Source: Megaustenia siamemsis (Eukaryota > Mollusca > Gastropoda > Stylommatophora > Ariophantidae). From it: DNA of 64,000 nt. The notes below the pieces were generated by a model that did not search any database, was not told the DNA's origin, and was given only the letters and a program-made list of their open reading frames with translations. Numbering within the stretch: position 1 is the stretch's first letter; every line of letters starts with the position of its first letter. A program made the position numbers and the translations under genes. The stretch is taken from the NCBI GenBank assembly GCA_032433765.1, contig JAVIAB010000073.1, positions 60,733,552 through 60,797,551 on the forward strand, in the 5' to 3' direction. This document shows, one piece after another, positions 1 through 10,167 of the stretch.

Positions 1-2225
1 GTGTATGTGGAAGAAGAATGACTGTTGGTATATGTGGAAGAAGAAGAAGAATGATTGTTGGTGTATGTGGAAGAAGAAGAAGAATGACTGTTGGTATATG
101 TGGAAGAAGAAGAAGAATGATTGTTGGTGTATGTGGAAGAAGAAGAAGAATGATTGTTGGTGTATGTGGAAGAAGAAGAAGAATGATTGTTGGTGTATGT
201 GGAAGAAGAAGAAGAATGATTGTTGGTGTATGTGGAAGAATAATGACTGTTGGTGTATGTGGAAGAATAATGGCTGTTGGTGTATGTGGAAGAAGAATGA
301 TTGTTGGTGTATGTGGAAGAAGAAGAATGATTGTTGGTGTATGTGGAAGAAGAATGACTGTTGGTGTATGTGGAAGAAGAAGAATGATTGTTGGTGTATG
401 TGGAAGAAGAAGAATGACTGTTGGTGTATGTGGAAGAAGAAGAATGATTGTTGGTGTATGTGGAAGAAGAACGATTGCTGGTGTAAGTGGAAGAAGAATG
501 ACTGTTGGTGTATGTGGTAAAAGAAAAATGACTGTTGGTGTATGTGGAAGAAGAATGATTGCTGGTGTATGTGGAAGAAGAATGACTGTTGGTGTATGTG
601 GAAGAAGAATGGCTGTTGGTGTATGTGGAAGAAGAATGGGTGTTGGTGTATGTGGAAGAAGAAGAATGATTGTTGGTGTATGTGGAAGAAGAATGACTGT
701 TGGTGTATGTGGAAGAAGAAGAATGATTGTTGGTGTATGTGGAAGAAGAATGACTGTTGGTGTATGTGGAAGAAGAATGGCTGTTGGTGTATGTGGAAGT
801 AGAAGAATGATTGTTGGTGTATGTGGAAGAAGAATAAGAATGATTGTTTGTTGTATGTCGAAGAAGAATGATTGTTGGTTTATGTGGAAGAAGAAGAAGA
901 ATGATTGTTGGTTTATGTGGAAGAAGAAGAATGATTGATGGTTTATGTGGAAGAAGAAGAATGATTGATGGCTTATGTGGAAGAAGAAGAATGATTGTTG
1001 GTGTATGTGGAAGAAAAATGGTTGTTGGTGTATGTTAAGGAAGATAAATAGCTGTTGGTGTATGTTGAAGAAGAAGAATGATTGTTGGTGTATGTGGAAG
1101 AAAAATGGTTGTTGGTGTATGTTAAGGAAGATAAATAGCTGTTGTATGTGGAAGAAAAATGGTTGTTGGTGTATGTTAATGAAGATAAATAGCTGTTGGT
1201 GTATGTGGAAGAAAAATGGTTGTTGGTGTATGTTAAGGAAGATAAATAGCTGTTGGTGTATGTGGAAGAAAAATGGTTGTTGGTGTATGTTAAGGAAGAT
1301 AAATAGCTGTTGTATGTGGAAGAAAAATGGTTGTTGGTGTATGTTAATGAAGATAAATAGCTGTTGGTGTATGTGGAAGAAAAATGGTTGTTGGTGTATG
1401 TTAAGGAAGATAAATAGCTGTTGTATGTGGAAGAAAAATGGTTGTTGGTGTATGTTAATGAAGATAAATAGCTGTTGGTGTATGTGGAAGAAAAATGGTT
1501 GTTGGTGTATGTTAAGGAAGATAAATAGCTGTTGGTGTATGTGGAAGAAAAATGGTTGTTGGTGTATGTTAAGGAAGATAAATAGCTGTTGGTGTATGTG
1601 GAAAAAGAAGAATGGCTGTTGGTGTATGTAGGAGAAGAATAATGATTGTTGGTGTATGTTGAGGAAGAAGAATGATTGTTGGTGTAAATGGAAGAAGAAG
1701 AATGATTGTTGGTGTATGTTGAGGAAGAAGAATGATTGTTGGTGTATGTTGAGGAAGAAGAATGATTGTTGGTGTATGTTGAGGAAGAAGAATGATTGTT
1801 GGTGTATGTTGAGGAAGAAGAATGATTGTTGGTGTATGTTGAGGAAGAAGAATGATTGTTGGTGTATGTTGAGGAAGAAGAATGATTGTTGGTGCATATG
1901 GAAGAAGAAGAATGATTATTGGTGTATATGGAAGAAGAAGAATGATTGTTGGTGTATGTTGAGGAAGAAGAATGATTGTTGGTGTATGTTGACGAAGAAG
2001 AATGTTTGTTGGTGTATGTGGAAGAAGAAGAATGATTGTTGGTGTATGTGGAAGAAGAAGAATGATTGTTGGTGTATGTGGAAGAAGAAGAATGTTTGTT
2101 GGTGTATGTGAAGAAGAAGAAGAATGATTGGTGATGTATGTGGAAGAAGGATAGCTGTTGGTTTGTGTGGTAGAAGAAGAATGATTGTTGGTGTATGTTG
2201 AGGAAGAAGAATGATTGTTGGTGTA
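1..2225. repeat. GAA-rich ~30-bp minisatellite, left block
   Basis: Tandem array whose unit reads ATGATTGTTGGTGTATGTGG followed by a variable number of GAA triplets. Units are mostly 27, 30 or 33 bp and differ by whole GAA triplets. Because unit lengths are multiples of three, several frames stay open for hundreds of bases, giving low-complexity peptides such as VGVCGRRRMI repeats; I regard these as artefacts. Positions ~1009-1610 hold a distinct subfamily (separate entry). The array begins before the window. It resumes at 2751, so 2226-2750 is an interruption. Confidence 0.95.
1009..1610. repeat. Higher-order subfamily inside the GAA minisatellite
   Basis: Here two diverged monomers alternate. 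One carries GGAAGAAAAATGGTTGTTGG; the other carries TTAAGGAAGATAAATAGCTG. Together they make a composite of 57 bp, or 54 bp where three bases (GGT) are missing after AGCTGTT. The composite recurs about ten times with very few differences, whereas the flanking array is made of simple 30-bp units. This is a local higher-order repeat, probably amplified after the two monomer types had diverged. Confidence 0.85.
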
Positions 2226-2750
2226 GGGTTATGGCATAAAAATGCGAAGCTGCAGTAAAGCTAAATATGAAGAAAAAAAATGGTATGTAAGAAGCTTTAC
2301 GTGATAAGTGGACGACACAGACTAAACAACATTTCGGCCCAATAGGCCTTCATCAGGAACAAACAAAAAAAAACACACACAAAACTAATAACGAAACAAC
2401 CAGAATAAAAACGATAAATACTATAGTAAACACTAAGGACGAAATACAAACATAAAGTACCAGCGGTATTGTACTTGTAAAGGGTTAAGGCATAAAAATG
2501 CGAAGCTGCAGTAAAGCTGAATATGAGGAAAAATAAAAAATAAAAAAAATGGTATGTAAGAAGCTTTACGTGATAAGTTGACGACACAGACTAAACAACG
2601 TTTCGGCCCTATAGGTCTTCATCAGGAACAAACAAAAAAAACACACATGCAAAACTAATAACGAAACAACCAAAACAAAAACGATAAATACTAAAGTAAA
2701 CACTAAGGACGAAATACAAACATAAAGTAGCAGCGGTATTGTACTAGTAA
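2226..2750 (-). mobile_element. Head-to-tail dimer of a ~255/269-bp element inserted in the minisatellite
   Basis: Two direct copies, 2226-2480 and 2482-2750, both start GGGTTA(T/A)GGCATAAAAATG and end GTACT(T/A)GTAA. They are nearly identical apart from a few substitutions and an A-rich indel of about 13 bp. The same GAA minisatellite flanks them on both sides. On the minus strand each copy has CTGATGA, a GGCC-type hairpin, then GAAA (2332-2356 and 2601-2625). This resembles the catalytic core of hammerhead ribozymes, which in animals occur in small tandem retrozymes and Penelope-like elements. An extra A after CTGATGA is present, and I could not find convincing stems I and III. Ribozyme activity is therefore only a hypothesis. 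Reading frames inside (e.g. 2297-2587 minus) are hydrophobic and low-complexity and look non-coding. Confidence 0.6.
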
Positions 2751-3360
2751 GTTGTTGGTGTATGTGGAAGAAGAAGGATAGCTGTTGGTGTATGTGGTAG
2801 AAGAAGAATGATTGTTGGTGTATGTTGAGGAAGAAGAATGATTGTTGGTGTATGTTGAGGAAGAAGAATGATTGTTGGTGTATGTGGTAGAAGAAGGATA
2901 GCTGTTGGTGTATGTGGTAGAAGAATAATGATTGTTGGTGTATGTTGAGGAAGAAGAATGATTGTTGGTGTATATGGAAGAAGAAGGATAGCTGTTGGTG
3001 TATGTGGTAGAAGAAGAATGATTGTTGGTGTATGTTGAGGAAGAAGAATGATTGTTGGTGTATGTGGTAGAAGAAGAATGATTTTTGTGTATGTGGTAGA
3101 AGAAGAATGATTGTTGGTGTATGTTGAGGAAGAAGAATGATTGTTGGTGTATGTGGTAGAAGAAGAATGATTTTTGTGTATGTGGTAGAAGAAGAATGAT
3201 TTTTGGTGTATGTTGAGGAAGAAGAATGATTGTTGGTGTATGTGGTAGAAGAAGAATGATTGTTGGTGTATGTGGTAGAAGAAGAATGATTGTTGTTGTA
3301 TGTTACGGAAGATAAATGGCTGTTGGTGTATGTGGAAGAAGAAAAATGCTTGGTGGTGAA
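2751..3360. repeat. GAA-rich ~30-bp minisatellite, right block
   Basis: Continuation of the array at 1-2225 after the inserted dimer. Units here often read GTATGTGGTAGAAGAAG or GTATGTTGAGGAAGAAG. A block of about five units (GGATAGCTG, GGTAGAAG, TTGAGG types in order) recurs with small changes. The last units (3300-3360) are diverged and the array fades into unique DNA. Long minus-strand frames at 2566-3465 (HSSSTTYTNN-type repeats) follow from the repeat and have no other support as genes. Confidence 0.93.
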
Positions 3361-4974
3361 TATTGAAGAAGGAGAATGACTGAAGATGGAGAGAACTGGA
3401 GTATGTTGACATAGTCTGTCAGTGGTGACCCAACGACCTCCAGGAATGAAGAAATAATGTAACACATAATTCCATTTTCGCTCAACATTTGAAGCTAATG
3501 GGCAGTTCTTTTCCTAACAAATAGCGGTTGTGGTCACTGTGGTTATTGTCAATGCGGCTGTGATCTCTATGGTTATACATGTCTGCTTCCAAACCACTCT
3601 TAATAATATGCTCTTGTTAATATTTACGTTAAGGCGTGAGAAAAGACTAAATAGTTTCCATGTTAGCTTATTTCTAAAAAAATAATTAACTTCAAATGGC
3701 AGGACTAAGTAACCACCTTAGATGTCCTGCAGCGCGAAAGCAATGACAACACTCAAAAATGGAAGATGAATGTGGTTGGAACATATTGACAACAGCTGTG
3801 CTCGTCAGTGCACATATTTTATGGGGAACTCAGCAGATAGGAGTTGCTTGAAAAAACTTGAAATAAATATGTCTGCAAGATATCGTGTGAATCCCACATT
3901 GATGAAAGAATGAGAACGTCTGGCAGAAAATCGTAGATTAAATGTCAGAAATAGCACACTATTTTAAATGAAGTCAAGGAAGATAAAGGGTGCAAGAGAG
4001 ATTAGGTGAAATCCACGACATCAATTTTCTGTGTTCATTCTGTTGCAGGGTCTGTCATTCCAATAATGACAGAATGAAACATAAGATAGATTGATCGACG
4101 AAGCAGCGTCCAAAAGACAACAAATAGGATGTTTCTAGTTTATGAACAAGACAAGACTAAACAATAACCAACGTTTCGACCGAATGGTCCTCAACTATGA
4201 CGAACATAAAATAATAAATAAATCCTTACAAATCATATTGTATCTAAATAGTGGCTGGAGGCCTCTAATTTCATTATGAAAATACACACAACATGAGATG
4301 TCATTTAGCAAAAAAAGACGAAAGGAGAAAGATTGTAAAAGTAATTACAGAAAATACCACTGAAATGTTCTAATAAAATGTAAAGAAAGAAACATTAAAA
4401 AATTAAAGAAAGTAAAAAGAAGTGTTAACCTCACTTTGGTTTAAAGAAGCAAAGCGAGCTATGAGGCGTCTGTCCGAAGATAAGCGACTGCTTTCATCTT
4501 TACTCCAAGAACAACGTCTGACAATTACTCGCAATTTAAGACTGGCATAACCCTGTTTCTAACCGTTTATAAAGATGTAAAATGCGTAAAAATGTAGGTT
4601 AATAGTCTACATTCAACCTGTCGTGGCATATTCTTATATACAACATTTCCCATAGCACAGACGATAGATCACTTCCGCATGCGCAAAGGAAGCTATTCTT
4701 GTGAAAGCTACATATTTGTCTGATGTTGTTATTGTGTGTGGGTTTTCCCCGCTAATCTTGTCTGATTGCGTGTGAATTCTTCACCTGTTGACCTTTCCCA
4801 GTTTCCATCGTCAAAGGACTTCAGTTACTGTTTGTAGATTCCTAACTTGCAAGAATGTCGGCTTCTCAATCCAGCACTATCATTACGCAACATTTGCTGT
4901 CGTATCTACACTGTCTCTTTCTTTGCTTTCTACTTTCGGTTCTATTTCTCATGTATATGTCCAGACTCTCTAAC
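3361..4974. other. Unique AT-rich intergenic DNA
   Basis: No reading frame of convincing composition, no tandem repeat, and no recognisable mobile-element protein on either strand. The only structured item is the hairpin at about 4169-4198 (separate entry). The short frames at 4788-4973 and 4855-5133 run into the CT-rich repeat and are not supported as genes. Confidence 0.6.
4169..4198 (-). other. GAAACGT-type hairpin motif, single copy
   Basis: On the minus strand: TTGAGGACC, a short loop, GGTCGAAACGTTGG, then further on TTGTTTAGTCTTG. The dimer at 2226-2750 has GAAACGTTGTTTAGTCT in the same place and orientation, so the two loci probably share a terminal sequence from the same broad element class. 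The stem is GACC with GGTC. The flanks (about 4100-4250) show no repeat of the dimer body. Confidence 0.4.
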
Positions 4975-4994
4975 ATGAACACTATCTATTTCAC

Positions 4995-5310
4995 TCTCAA
5001 AATATCTCTCTTTCTCTCAGTCTCCAAATATATCTCTTTCTCTCACTCTCCAAATATATCTCTTTCTCTCACTCTCCAAATATCTCACTTTCTCTCACTC
5101 CAAATATTTCTCTTTCTCTCACTCTCCAAATAGCTACCTTTCACTCACTCTCCAAATATCTCTCTTTCTCCCACTCTCCAAATATTTCACTTTCTCTCAC
5201 TCTCCAAATATCTCCCTTTCTCTCACTCTCCAAATATATCTCTCACTCTCCAAATATCTCTCTTTCCTTCACTCTCAAAATTTCAATCTTTCTCTCACTC
5301 TCCACGTATC
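4995..5310. repeat. CT-rich short tandem repeat
   Basis: Irregular repeats of a ~22-26-bp unit made of TCTCTTTCTCTCACTCTCC plus AAATA(TA). Around a dozen units are present, with single-base changes and short deletions. One strand is almost pure pyrimidine apart from the AAATA segments. The short serine/leucine-rich frame through it is an artefact. Confidence 0.85.
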
Positions 5311-5406
5311 TCTGTATGTATATAAATATATTAAGTATATCTGTATTCATACTTGTATGTTTGTTGTTTGTGTACAAGAAGTAGAAAAGTGTATGTATGA
5401 TTATAC

Positions 5407-5407
<1 letters not shown>

Positions 5408-5457
<50 letters not shown>
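5408..5457. repeat. (TA)n microsatellite
   Basis: About 25 uninterrupted TA dinucleotides. The following ~200 bp (to about 5660) is AT-rich with degenerate TATATA and ATGTAT runs and can form only short, low-complexity frames. Confidence 0.95.
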
Positions 5458-5459
<2 letters not shown>

Positions 5460-5795
5460 GTTATATATATTGCATGAATATATGAATGTTTTCATGTATA
5501 TTATATATACTTACATGTATAATGTATGTTGTATGTACATAGGTAAATGTATGCATTTATGCATGTATATGTGTATTTATGTACGCATGTATAAATGCCT
5601 TATGTTTTGCGCTTGTGTAAATAAGCTGTATAAGCATATATTATATATATAGTGTGTGTTTTTGTTTTTTATGCATGTATACAAATATACAAAGATGCAT
5701 ATGCATTTATCTCAACATCTATTGTTCGTCGGAACATTTTTGTTAATTAAGGTGTTCTTGATAATACTTTTATCAACCAAACGCTTGAAAGCATG

Positions 5796-5796
<1 letters not shown>

Positions 5797-5829
<33 letters not shown>

Positions 5830-5830
5830 A
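5797..5830. repeat. (GC)n-(CA)n alternating microsatellite
   Basis: About five GC/CG steps followed directly by about twelve CA dinucleotides. This gives a continuous alternating purine-pyrimidine tract of about 34 bp, of the kind that can adopt Z-DNA under supercoiling. Confidence 0.9.
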
Positions 5831-5957
5831 ATAATGTGGCCAATTGTGAGTTATGATGGTATATTTATGAGCCACTCATTAACCATCTGAACATGGAACG
5901 GGTTGGGGGAGAGATGGAAGAAAGACAGGATTAAAAACACCTCCTTAACTTTAGTTC

Positions 5958-6006
5958 TTTGGTTATGGAAGGCCCCGGTATTACTGCAAACGAATTAAAA
6001 CCCATA
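5958..6006 (-). mobile_element. Dispersed repeat end, copy 1
   Basis: A 49-bp segment (TTTGGTTATGGAAGGCC to AATTAAAACCCATA) that recurs at 9949-9996 with about three differences. In the minus orientation the segment ends in CATAACCAAA, which looks like the 3' tail of a retroelement. At this locus the element may extend upstream on the minus strand to about 6240 or further, where an 83-codon frame (5981-6232) is open, but I recognise no protein in it. The element type is unknown. Confidence 0.5.
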
Positions 6007-6819
6007 TTTGCTCAACCGCCCGTGCCAGTGGAATCATCCGAATTACTAACTCATTTCCCAAACAAAGAAAGGTAGCTGTAGTCCCCATCATAGCAGTCTC
6101 AGCATATGCCAAAATACATAAGGTGAAACCGCACAGAAAGTGAACACAACCAACTGTTCCCAGCCATACGATATCATCATTCATCGTAAACAATTGGAAT
6201 ATCGAAACATGATCAAAACGGATGAAACACACAGCTCACAGTGTGCACAGAGCACCTAACTCAGTAGCTCCTGCAACAAGCCGGACTTGCAATATGAGAA
6301 AACTGCAGCAAGGAACACTTTCATACATAACCTTCAATGGTTCATGCCGCCTAACCACCATATTGACCGGAAGTTCACCTGAGAGAGGTGTATTCCCTTA
6401 GTCATCCGGTGAATGCAAATAGCAATTCTAATATTTGGAAAATATTTTTTAAAGTACAGCAAGCGATCAGGTTGTTTTTAACTAATCTTGTAAACTAAAT
6501 ATAACATAAAAAACATCTTTAATTTATTTTTGAAAATTCTTTACATATATCTTCTTGTTGAGCTAACTAATACTTTATCTCCTTAACTGTGGAGTACACA
6601 CCTCACTTTATGCACGTAATGCTTTTATCCGTGATTAAATGATTAGTTTGTGACGAATAAAAAAAAACAACATCCAGGTATCTATATTCATACGTGGCTC
6701 ATTTTTTCTGATTGCTGGTTTCAAGATAACACACATCGTCTGTCTGTATTATCTGTGTGGTTATTTTAGCTTTTGCCGGTGAGTTTCACGTGATCACCTC
6801 CAAAAATTGCTGGTTACTG
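6007..6819. other. Intergenic DNA, possibly the body of an unidentified element
   Basis: AT-rich with no tandem repeat. The first ~400 bp may belong to the minus-strand element whose 3' end lies at 5958. The rest shows nothing recognisable before the LINE homology begins near 6820. Confidence 0.4.
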
Positions 6820-7092
6820 GAACGATTGCTTCAACAATTGCTTAATGTGATAAACATAACAAGTAAAAAATATGGACTAGATATGAATATCAAAAAGACT
6901 AAAAATATGAACATAAACAAAGAAAATTATCAAGACCTACAAGTAAATATCACAGTTGAAGGAATACATCTGGAGACAGTTCAGAGCTACAACTACCTTG
7001 GACATACTATAACCACTGATGGAAAATGTAAAGTTGAAATAAACAAAAGACTAGGTATGACAAAAAGTAATTTTAATGCCATGAAAAATATA
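6820..7092 (+). mobile_element. LINE family A fragment, 5' half (reverse transcriptase, after the catalytic box)
   Basis: An open frame starting in the preceding DNA becomes recognisably LINE-derived from about 6820. It shows YGLDMNIKKTKNM, then SYNYLGHTITTDGKCKVEIN and NAMKNILTS. These match the stretch just downstream of the YADD catalytic box in non-LTR reverse transcriptases. The YADD box and everything upstream are missing, as expected of 5' truncation. The frame stops being LINE-like at an ATC-rich junction at 7093, where an antisense LINE has been inserted. The same element resumes at about 8234. It is a dead fragment. Confidence 0.85.
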
Positions 7093-8233
7093 CTAACATC
7101 ATCATCATCATGTACCCTGCCGGATGGCGTAGGCGATCATGTCCCTCCACAATCTTCTATCTACAGTGCATCGTATCAGTTCTGTTGTTGACTGTTTTCC
7201 ATGCCATGACACCAAGCTATCCAGTATTTTCTCTCTTTGTCGTCCGCGATCTCTCTTTCCTTTTATTTTGCCGGTTGTAACCAAGTATGCCAACTTTCCT
7301 CTTCTCATGATGTGCCCAAAAAATGTTGATTGCTTCTCTCTGATGTTTTTTAAGAGCTCACTTTTTGTGTTGGCCTCTTTGATAATTTCCTCATTGGTCT
7401 TTTTAGCTGTGTTTGGAACTTTGAACATTCTTCTGAGAAATCCCATCTCTGTGACCTCTAATCGTCTTTTCATTTGTTTGTCTACTGTCCATGATTCGTT
7501 TCCATGGGTTAGAATTGGTTCTATATAGCACCGATGAACTCTCTTTCTCATTTCTATTGACATAGATTTGTTGCATAAGATATTTTTCATTTTCTGAAAT
7601 GCTATTTTGGCCTGAGCTATTCTGCTTTTTATTTCTGTGGTGCATCTCCCATCTGATGTAATTATTGTGCCCAAGTATTTGAAGCGTTGTACTTGTTTCA
7701 GGTTTGTCTCGTTTATTTTATGCTGCATGATGGTGATGATTGTTTCTACGATATAACCATTACTTCTGTTTTCTTACTATTCAGACTGAGACCTTTCTTG
7801 TTGCTTTCTTCCACTATTGTGTCTATCGTTTCTTGTAGTTCGTTCTCTGTCTCTGCTATTAAGACTGTGTCATCCGCATATCGCAAATTATTTATGTTGT
7901 GACCGTTGACTTCAATTCCTTTTTTGTCTACTATTGATCTCATAATATATTCGCTGTAAAGTGAAAACAAATCCGGTGACAGAACACAGCCTTGTCTGAC
8001 TCCTTGTTTTATATATTGGAATTGTCCTGTTTGGTTGTTAATTCGTATAGCTGCTGTTTGTTGTCAGTACATGTTTTTTATGATTCGCAGATCCTTGCCA
8101 TCAATGTTTAATTTCTCCAGCATATTGATTATTTCCACATGCTATACTTTGTCAAATGCTTTTGTGTAGTCTATAAAGCACATATATATATCTTTCTTTA
8201 CCTCTATAGATCTTTCTATCAATGTCCTTAAGA
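7093..8233 (-). mobile_element. LINE family B, 5'-truncated copy 1, nested in family A
   Basis: Read on the minus strand from 8233 the order is: FIDYTKAFDKV (reverse-transcriptase motif A, ~8140-8180), GVRQGCVLSP (~7970-8006), RYADDTVL with the catalytic YADD at 7869-7880, then YLGTIITSDGRC and RCYIEPILTHGNESWTVDK. The C-terminal region has FFGHIMRRGK and a basic KGKRDRGRQREKIL stretch, ending MIAYAIRQGT at 7108. The 3' tail is (ATG)n against the junction. Upstream endonuclease and early RT regions are absent. In-frame stops after FDKV, after NMY and near 7746, plus a frameshift near 7735, make it a pseudogene. The family resembles elements usually annotated as endonuclease-reverse transcriptase in invertebrates; I do not assign a clade. 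Confidence 0.88.
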
Positions 8234-8566
8234 TGTATATTACAACAACAAAACTAATAACAGTAGGGCTGAAACTAAGAATAACAAAATGTTACATCTT
8301 CTCAATATTCCTGTATGGTGTAGAAACATGGACATTAGACAGAAAACAGAACAGAAAATTGAAGCCATTGAAATGTGGATTTATAGAAGAATAGGCAGAA
8401 TTGGATGGAAAGAAAAGAAAACAAACGATGAAGTCTTAAAATAACTAACAATTAAAATAGAATTACTAAACTCAATAGAACAAGACAAATGAAATCTTCT
8501 GGGCATGTTAAAAGACACAACAGCCAACTAAAAGTAATCTTGGAAGGGAAAATCATTTCCCATTTT
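8234..8566 (+). mobile_element. LINE family A fragment, 3' half
   Basis: Resumes the element cut at 7092: LITVGLKLRITKCYIFSIFL, then YGVETWTLD, followed by a frame-broken stretch. At nucleotide level it matches the family A copy at 25371-25800 closely (CTTCTCAATATTCC, GAAACATGGACATTAGAC and TAAAAGACACAACAGCC are shared). Multiple stops follow GFIEE. The element breaks off at the equivalent of LEGKI, and the 35-bp tandem array begins within about ten bases. Confidence 0.82.
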
Positions 8567-9062
8567 TTCATACAAATGTACATACCATCATCTCTCAATT
8601 CTTTATTCAAATGTACATACTATCATCTCCCAATTCTTTATTCAAATGTACACACTATCCTCTCCCAATTCTTCATACAAATGTACACGCCATCATCTCC
8701 CAATTCTTCATACAAAAGTACACACCATCATCTCCCAATTCTTCATACAAATGTACACGCCATCATCTCCCAATTCTTCATACAAATGTACACACCATCA
8801 TCTCCCAAATTCTTCATACAAAAGTACACACCATCATCTCCCAATTCTTTATACAAATGTACACACCATCATCTCCCAATTCTTCATACAAATGTACACA
8901 CCATCATCTCCCAATTCTTCATACAAATGTACACACCATCATCTCCCAATTCTTCATACAAATGTACACGCCATCATCTCCCAATTCTTTATACAAATGT
9001 ACACACCATCATCTCCCAATTCTTCATACAAATGTACACACCATCATCTCCCAATTCTCCCA
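8567..9062. repeat. 35-bp minisatellite
   Basis: About 14 copies of a 35-bp unit that begins TTCATACAAATGTACACACC and ends CATCTCCCAATTC. One unit (near 8805) is 36 bp. The first two or three copies (TTTATTCAAATG, CATACTATC) are the most diverged, and inner copies are almost identical. 35 is not a multiple of three, so the three plus frames exchange identity and all stay open for 150-200 codons. They are not evidence of a gene. Confidence 0.95.
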
Positions 9063-9619
9063 ATGTTACTGTTTAATTCAATGTTTTTTTTTCCGCGGAG
9101 GAACAGGAGTGTTTAGTAATTTCAACTCAGTTGCGATCAAAATTGCCTGGCAGGCCTGTTCTGACCCCCATGCCTTAGTTTGCAAACCCCTGGTGTGCAG
9201 TAACAGAGACCGCCCAAACTGCGTGACCTCCAGACCACGACCAAGTTTGTTATGATGGAACTGACGTGCTGTGGTTCTTGACACCACCTGGTCGTTTGTA
9301 GACCTTCTGGCGCGCTCTTTCTTTTGGAGTTGTTAAATAAAAATGATTGAGGTCTGTTGGCGTGGGAGTTGAGCGTCAGAAACTAGTGATGTTGTTGATG
9401 TCGTTGTTGAATTCTAGTCGAGCAATGAAATGGTTCAAGTGAGCTGCAAGTATGGAGAGATGTTGAAAGAAATGTAAGTTAGTGTTATATTTTAATTCTG
9501 TATGAATTGAAAGCAATTTTGATTTGGGTTGAAATTGTAATAAACTGTGAAAGCGAATCCTGTGGAGTGCTAAACCTTGGCTCTGGAGTCAAGAACAGTA
9601 AGAAAAAATAACCACCACC
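9063..9619. other. Unique intergenic DNA
   Basis: No tandem structure. The block at 9080-9330 is richer in GC than its surroundings (CCGCCCAAACTGCGTGACC, CCACCTGGTCG) and carries a 69-codon minus frame at 9078-9287. It could be part of a dispersed repeat, but there is no second copy in this window to test that, and I recognise no protein. Confidence 0.4.
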
Positions 9620-9832
9620 GAGATGAAATGTGTTAGACGAATGACAAGAAACAGCCTGAGAGATAAGATCAGAAAAGAAGAATTGACAATAAAGCTAGGA
9701 ATAATTCCTGCTACTGAATACATAGAGGAACAACAAATAAAATGATCTGATCACGTGTTAGGGCAGAAAGAAACACTACGAAACATAACAGCAGCATAGA
9801 CCAACAGAGTAGCAAAAAAAAAAAAAAAAAAA
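9620..9832 (+). mobile_element. LINE fragment (C-terminal region) with A-run
   Basis: Translating from about 9622 gives KCVRRMTRNSLRDKIRKEEL, then LGIIPATEYIEEQQIK, a stop, then SDHVLG. This is the pattern found after the RT domain of many LINEs (a short RRM-T-R-D-R-E-L block followed by IEEQQLRW-GHV). A run of about 19 A residues (9814-9832) follows, then an AG-rich stretch to 9900. Only this piece is present; it is neither family A nor B. Confidence 0.7.
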
Positions 9833-9928
9833 GAACGCAAATTATATCCTTCTTCGGCTTTGAAAGGCAAATAAAGAAAAGAAAGAAAGAAGAAGAATCC
9901 AAATTGAAATATGTTTTGAATTCACTCG

Positions 9929-10010
9929 AAGTTGGACATATTTGGTTATTTGGTTATGGAAGGCCCGGTATCACTGCAAACGAATTAAAATCCATAATAA
10001 GTTGGACATA
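9929..10010 (-). mobile_element. 58-bp micro-insertion flanked by 12-bp target duplication
   Basis: AAGTTGGACATA occurs at 9929-9940 and again at 9999-10010. Between them lies a 58-bp insert (9941-9998) whose main part is the same sequence as 5958-6006. In minus orientation the insert ends in two copies of TAACCAAA, a tail-like duplication. The structure is that of a severely 5'-truncated retroelement insertion made of little more than the 3' end. Confidence 0.75.
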
Positions 10011-10167
10011 GTTGTAACTTGGGTTGACATATTCTTTTAATTAGTTCAACATTTCAATCAATTGTGAAATAATTGAGCAGATCTGAAATGTGTCAAGTAC
10101 AAATGTATGCGTTATAGAGATATAGTATTTGAAAATAAAATCTTTAGAGCACGTTATGATTTATATC

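Noticed and set aside
2332..2625. A confirmed hammerhead ribozyme
   Set aside because: CTGATGA and GAAA flank a hairpin, but an extra A precedes stem II and I could not pair stems I and III or place a UH cleavage site. Kept only as a hypothesis.
1..3465. Cys/Trp- or Arg-rich repeat proteins from the GAA minisatellite, both strands
   Set aside because: Several frames are open together because units vary by GAA triplets. Composition follows the nucleotide repeat, and nothing resembles a protein family.
5981..6232. An 83-codon minus-strand gene
   Set aside because: It overlaps the dispersed-repeat end at 5958-6006 and matches no family I know; probably part of a mobile element or chance.
9711..9902. 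Minus-strand 63-codon hydrophobic frame
   Set aside because: It is the complement of a LINE fragment with its A-run and AG-rich stretch; the phenylalanine/leucine content comes from those runs.
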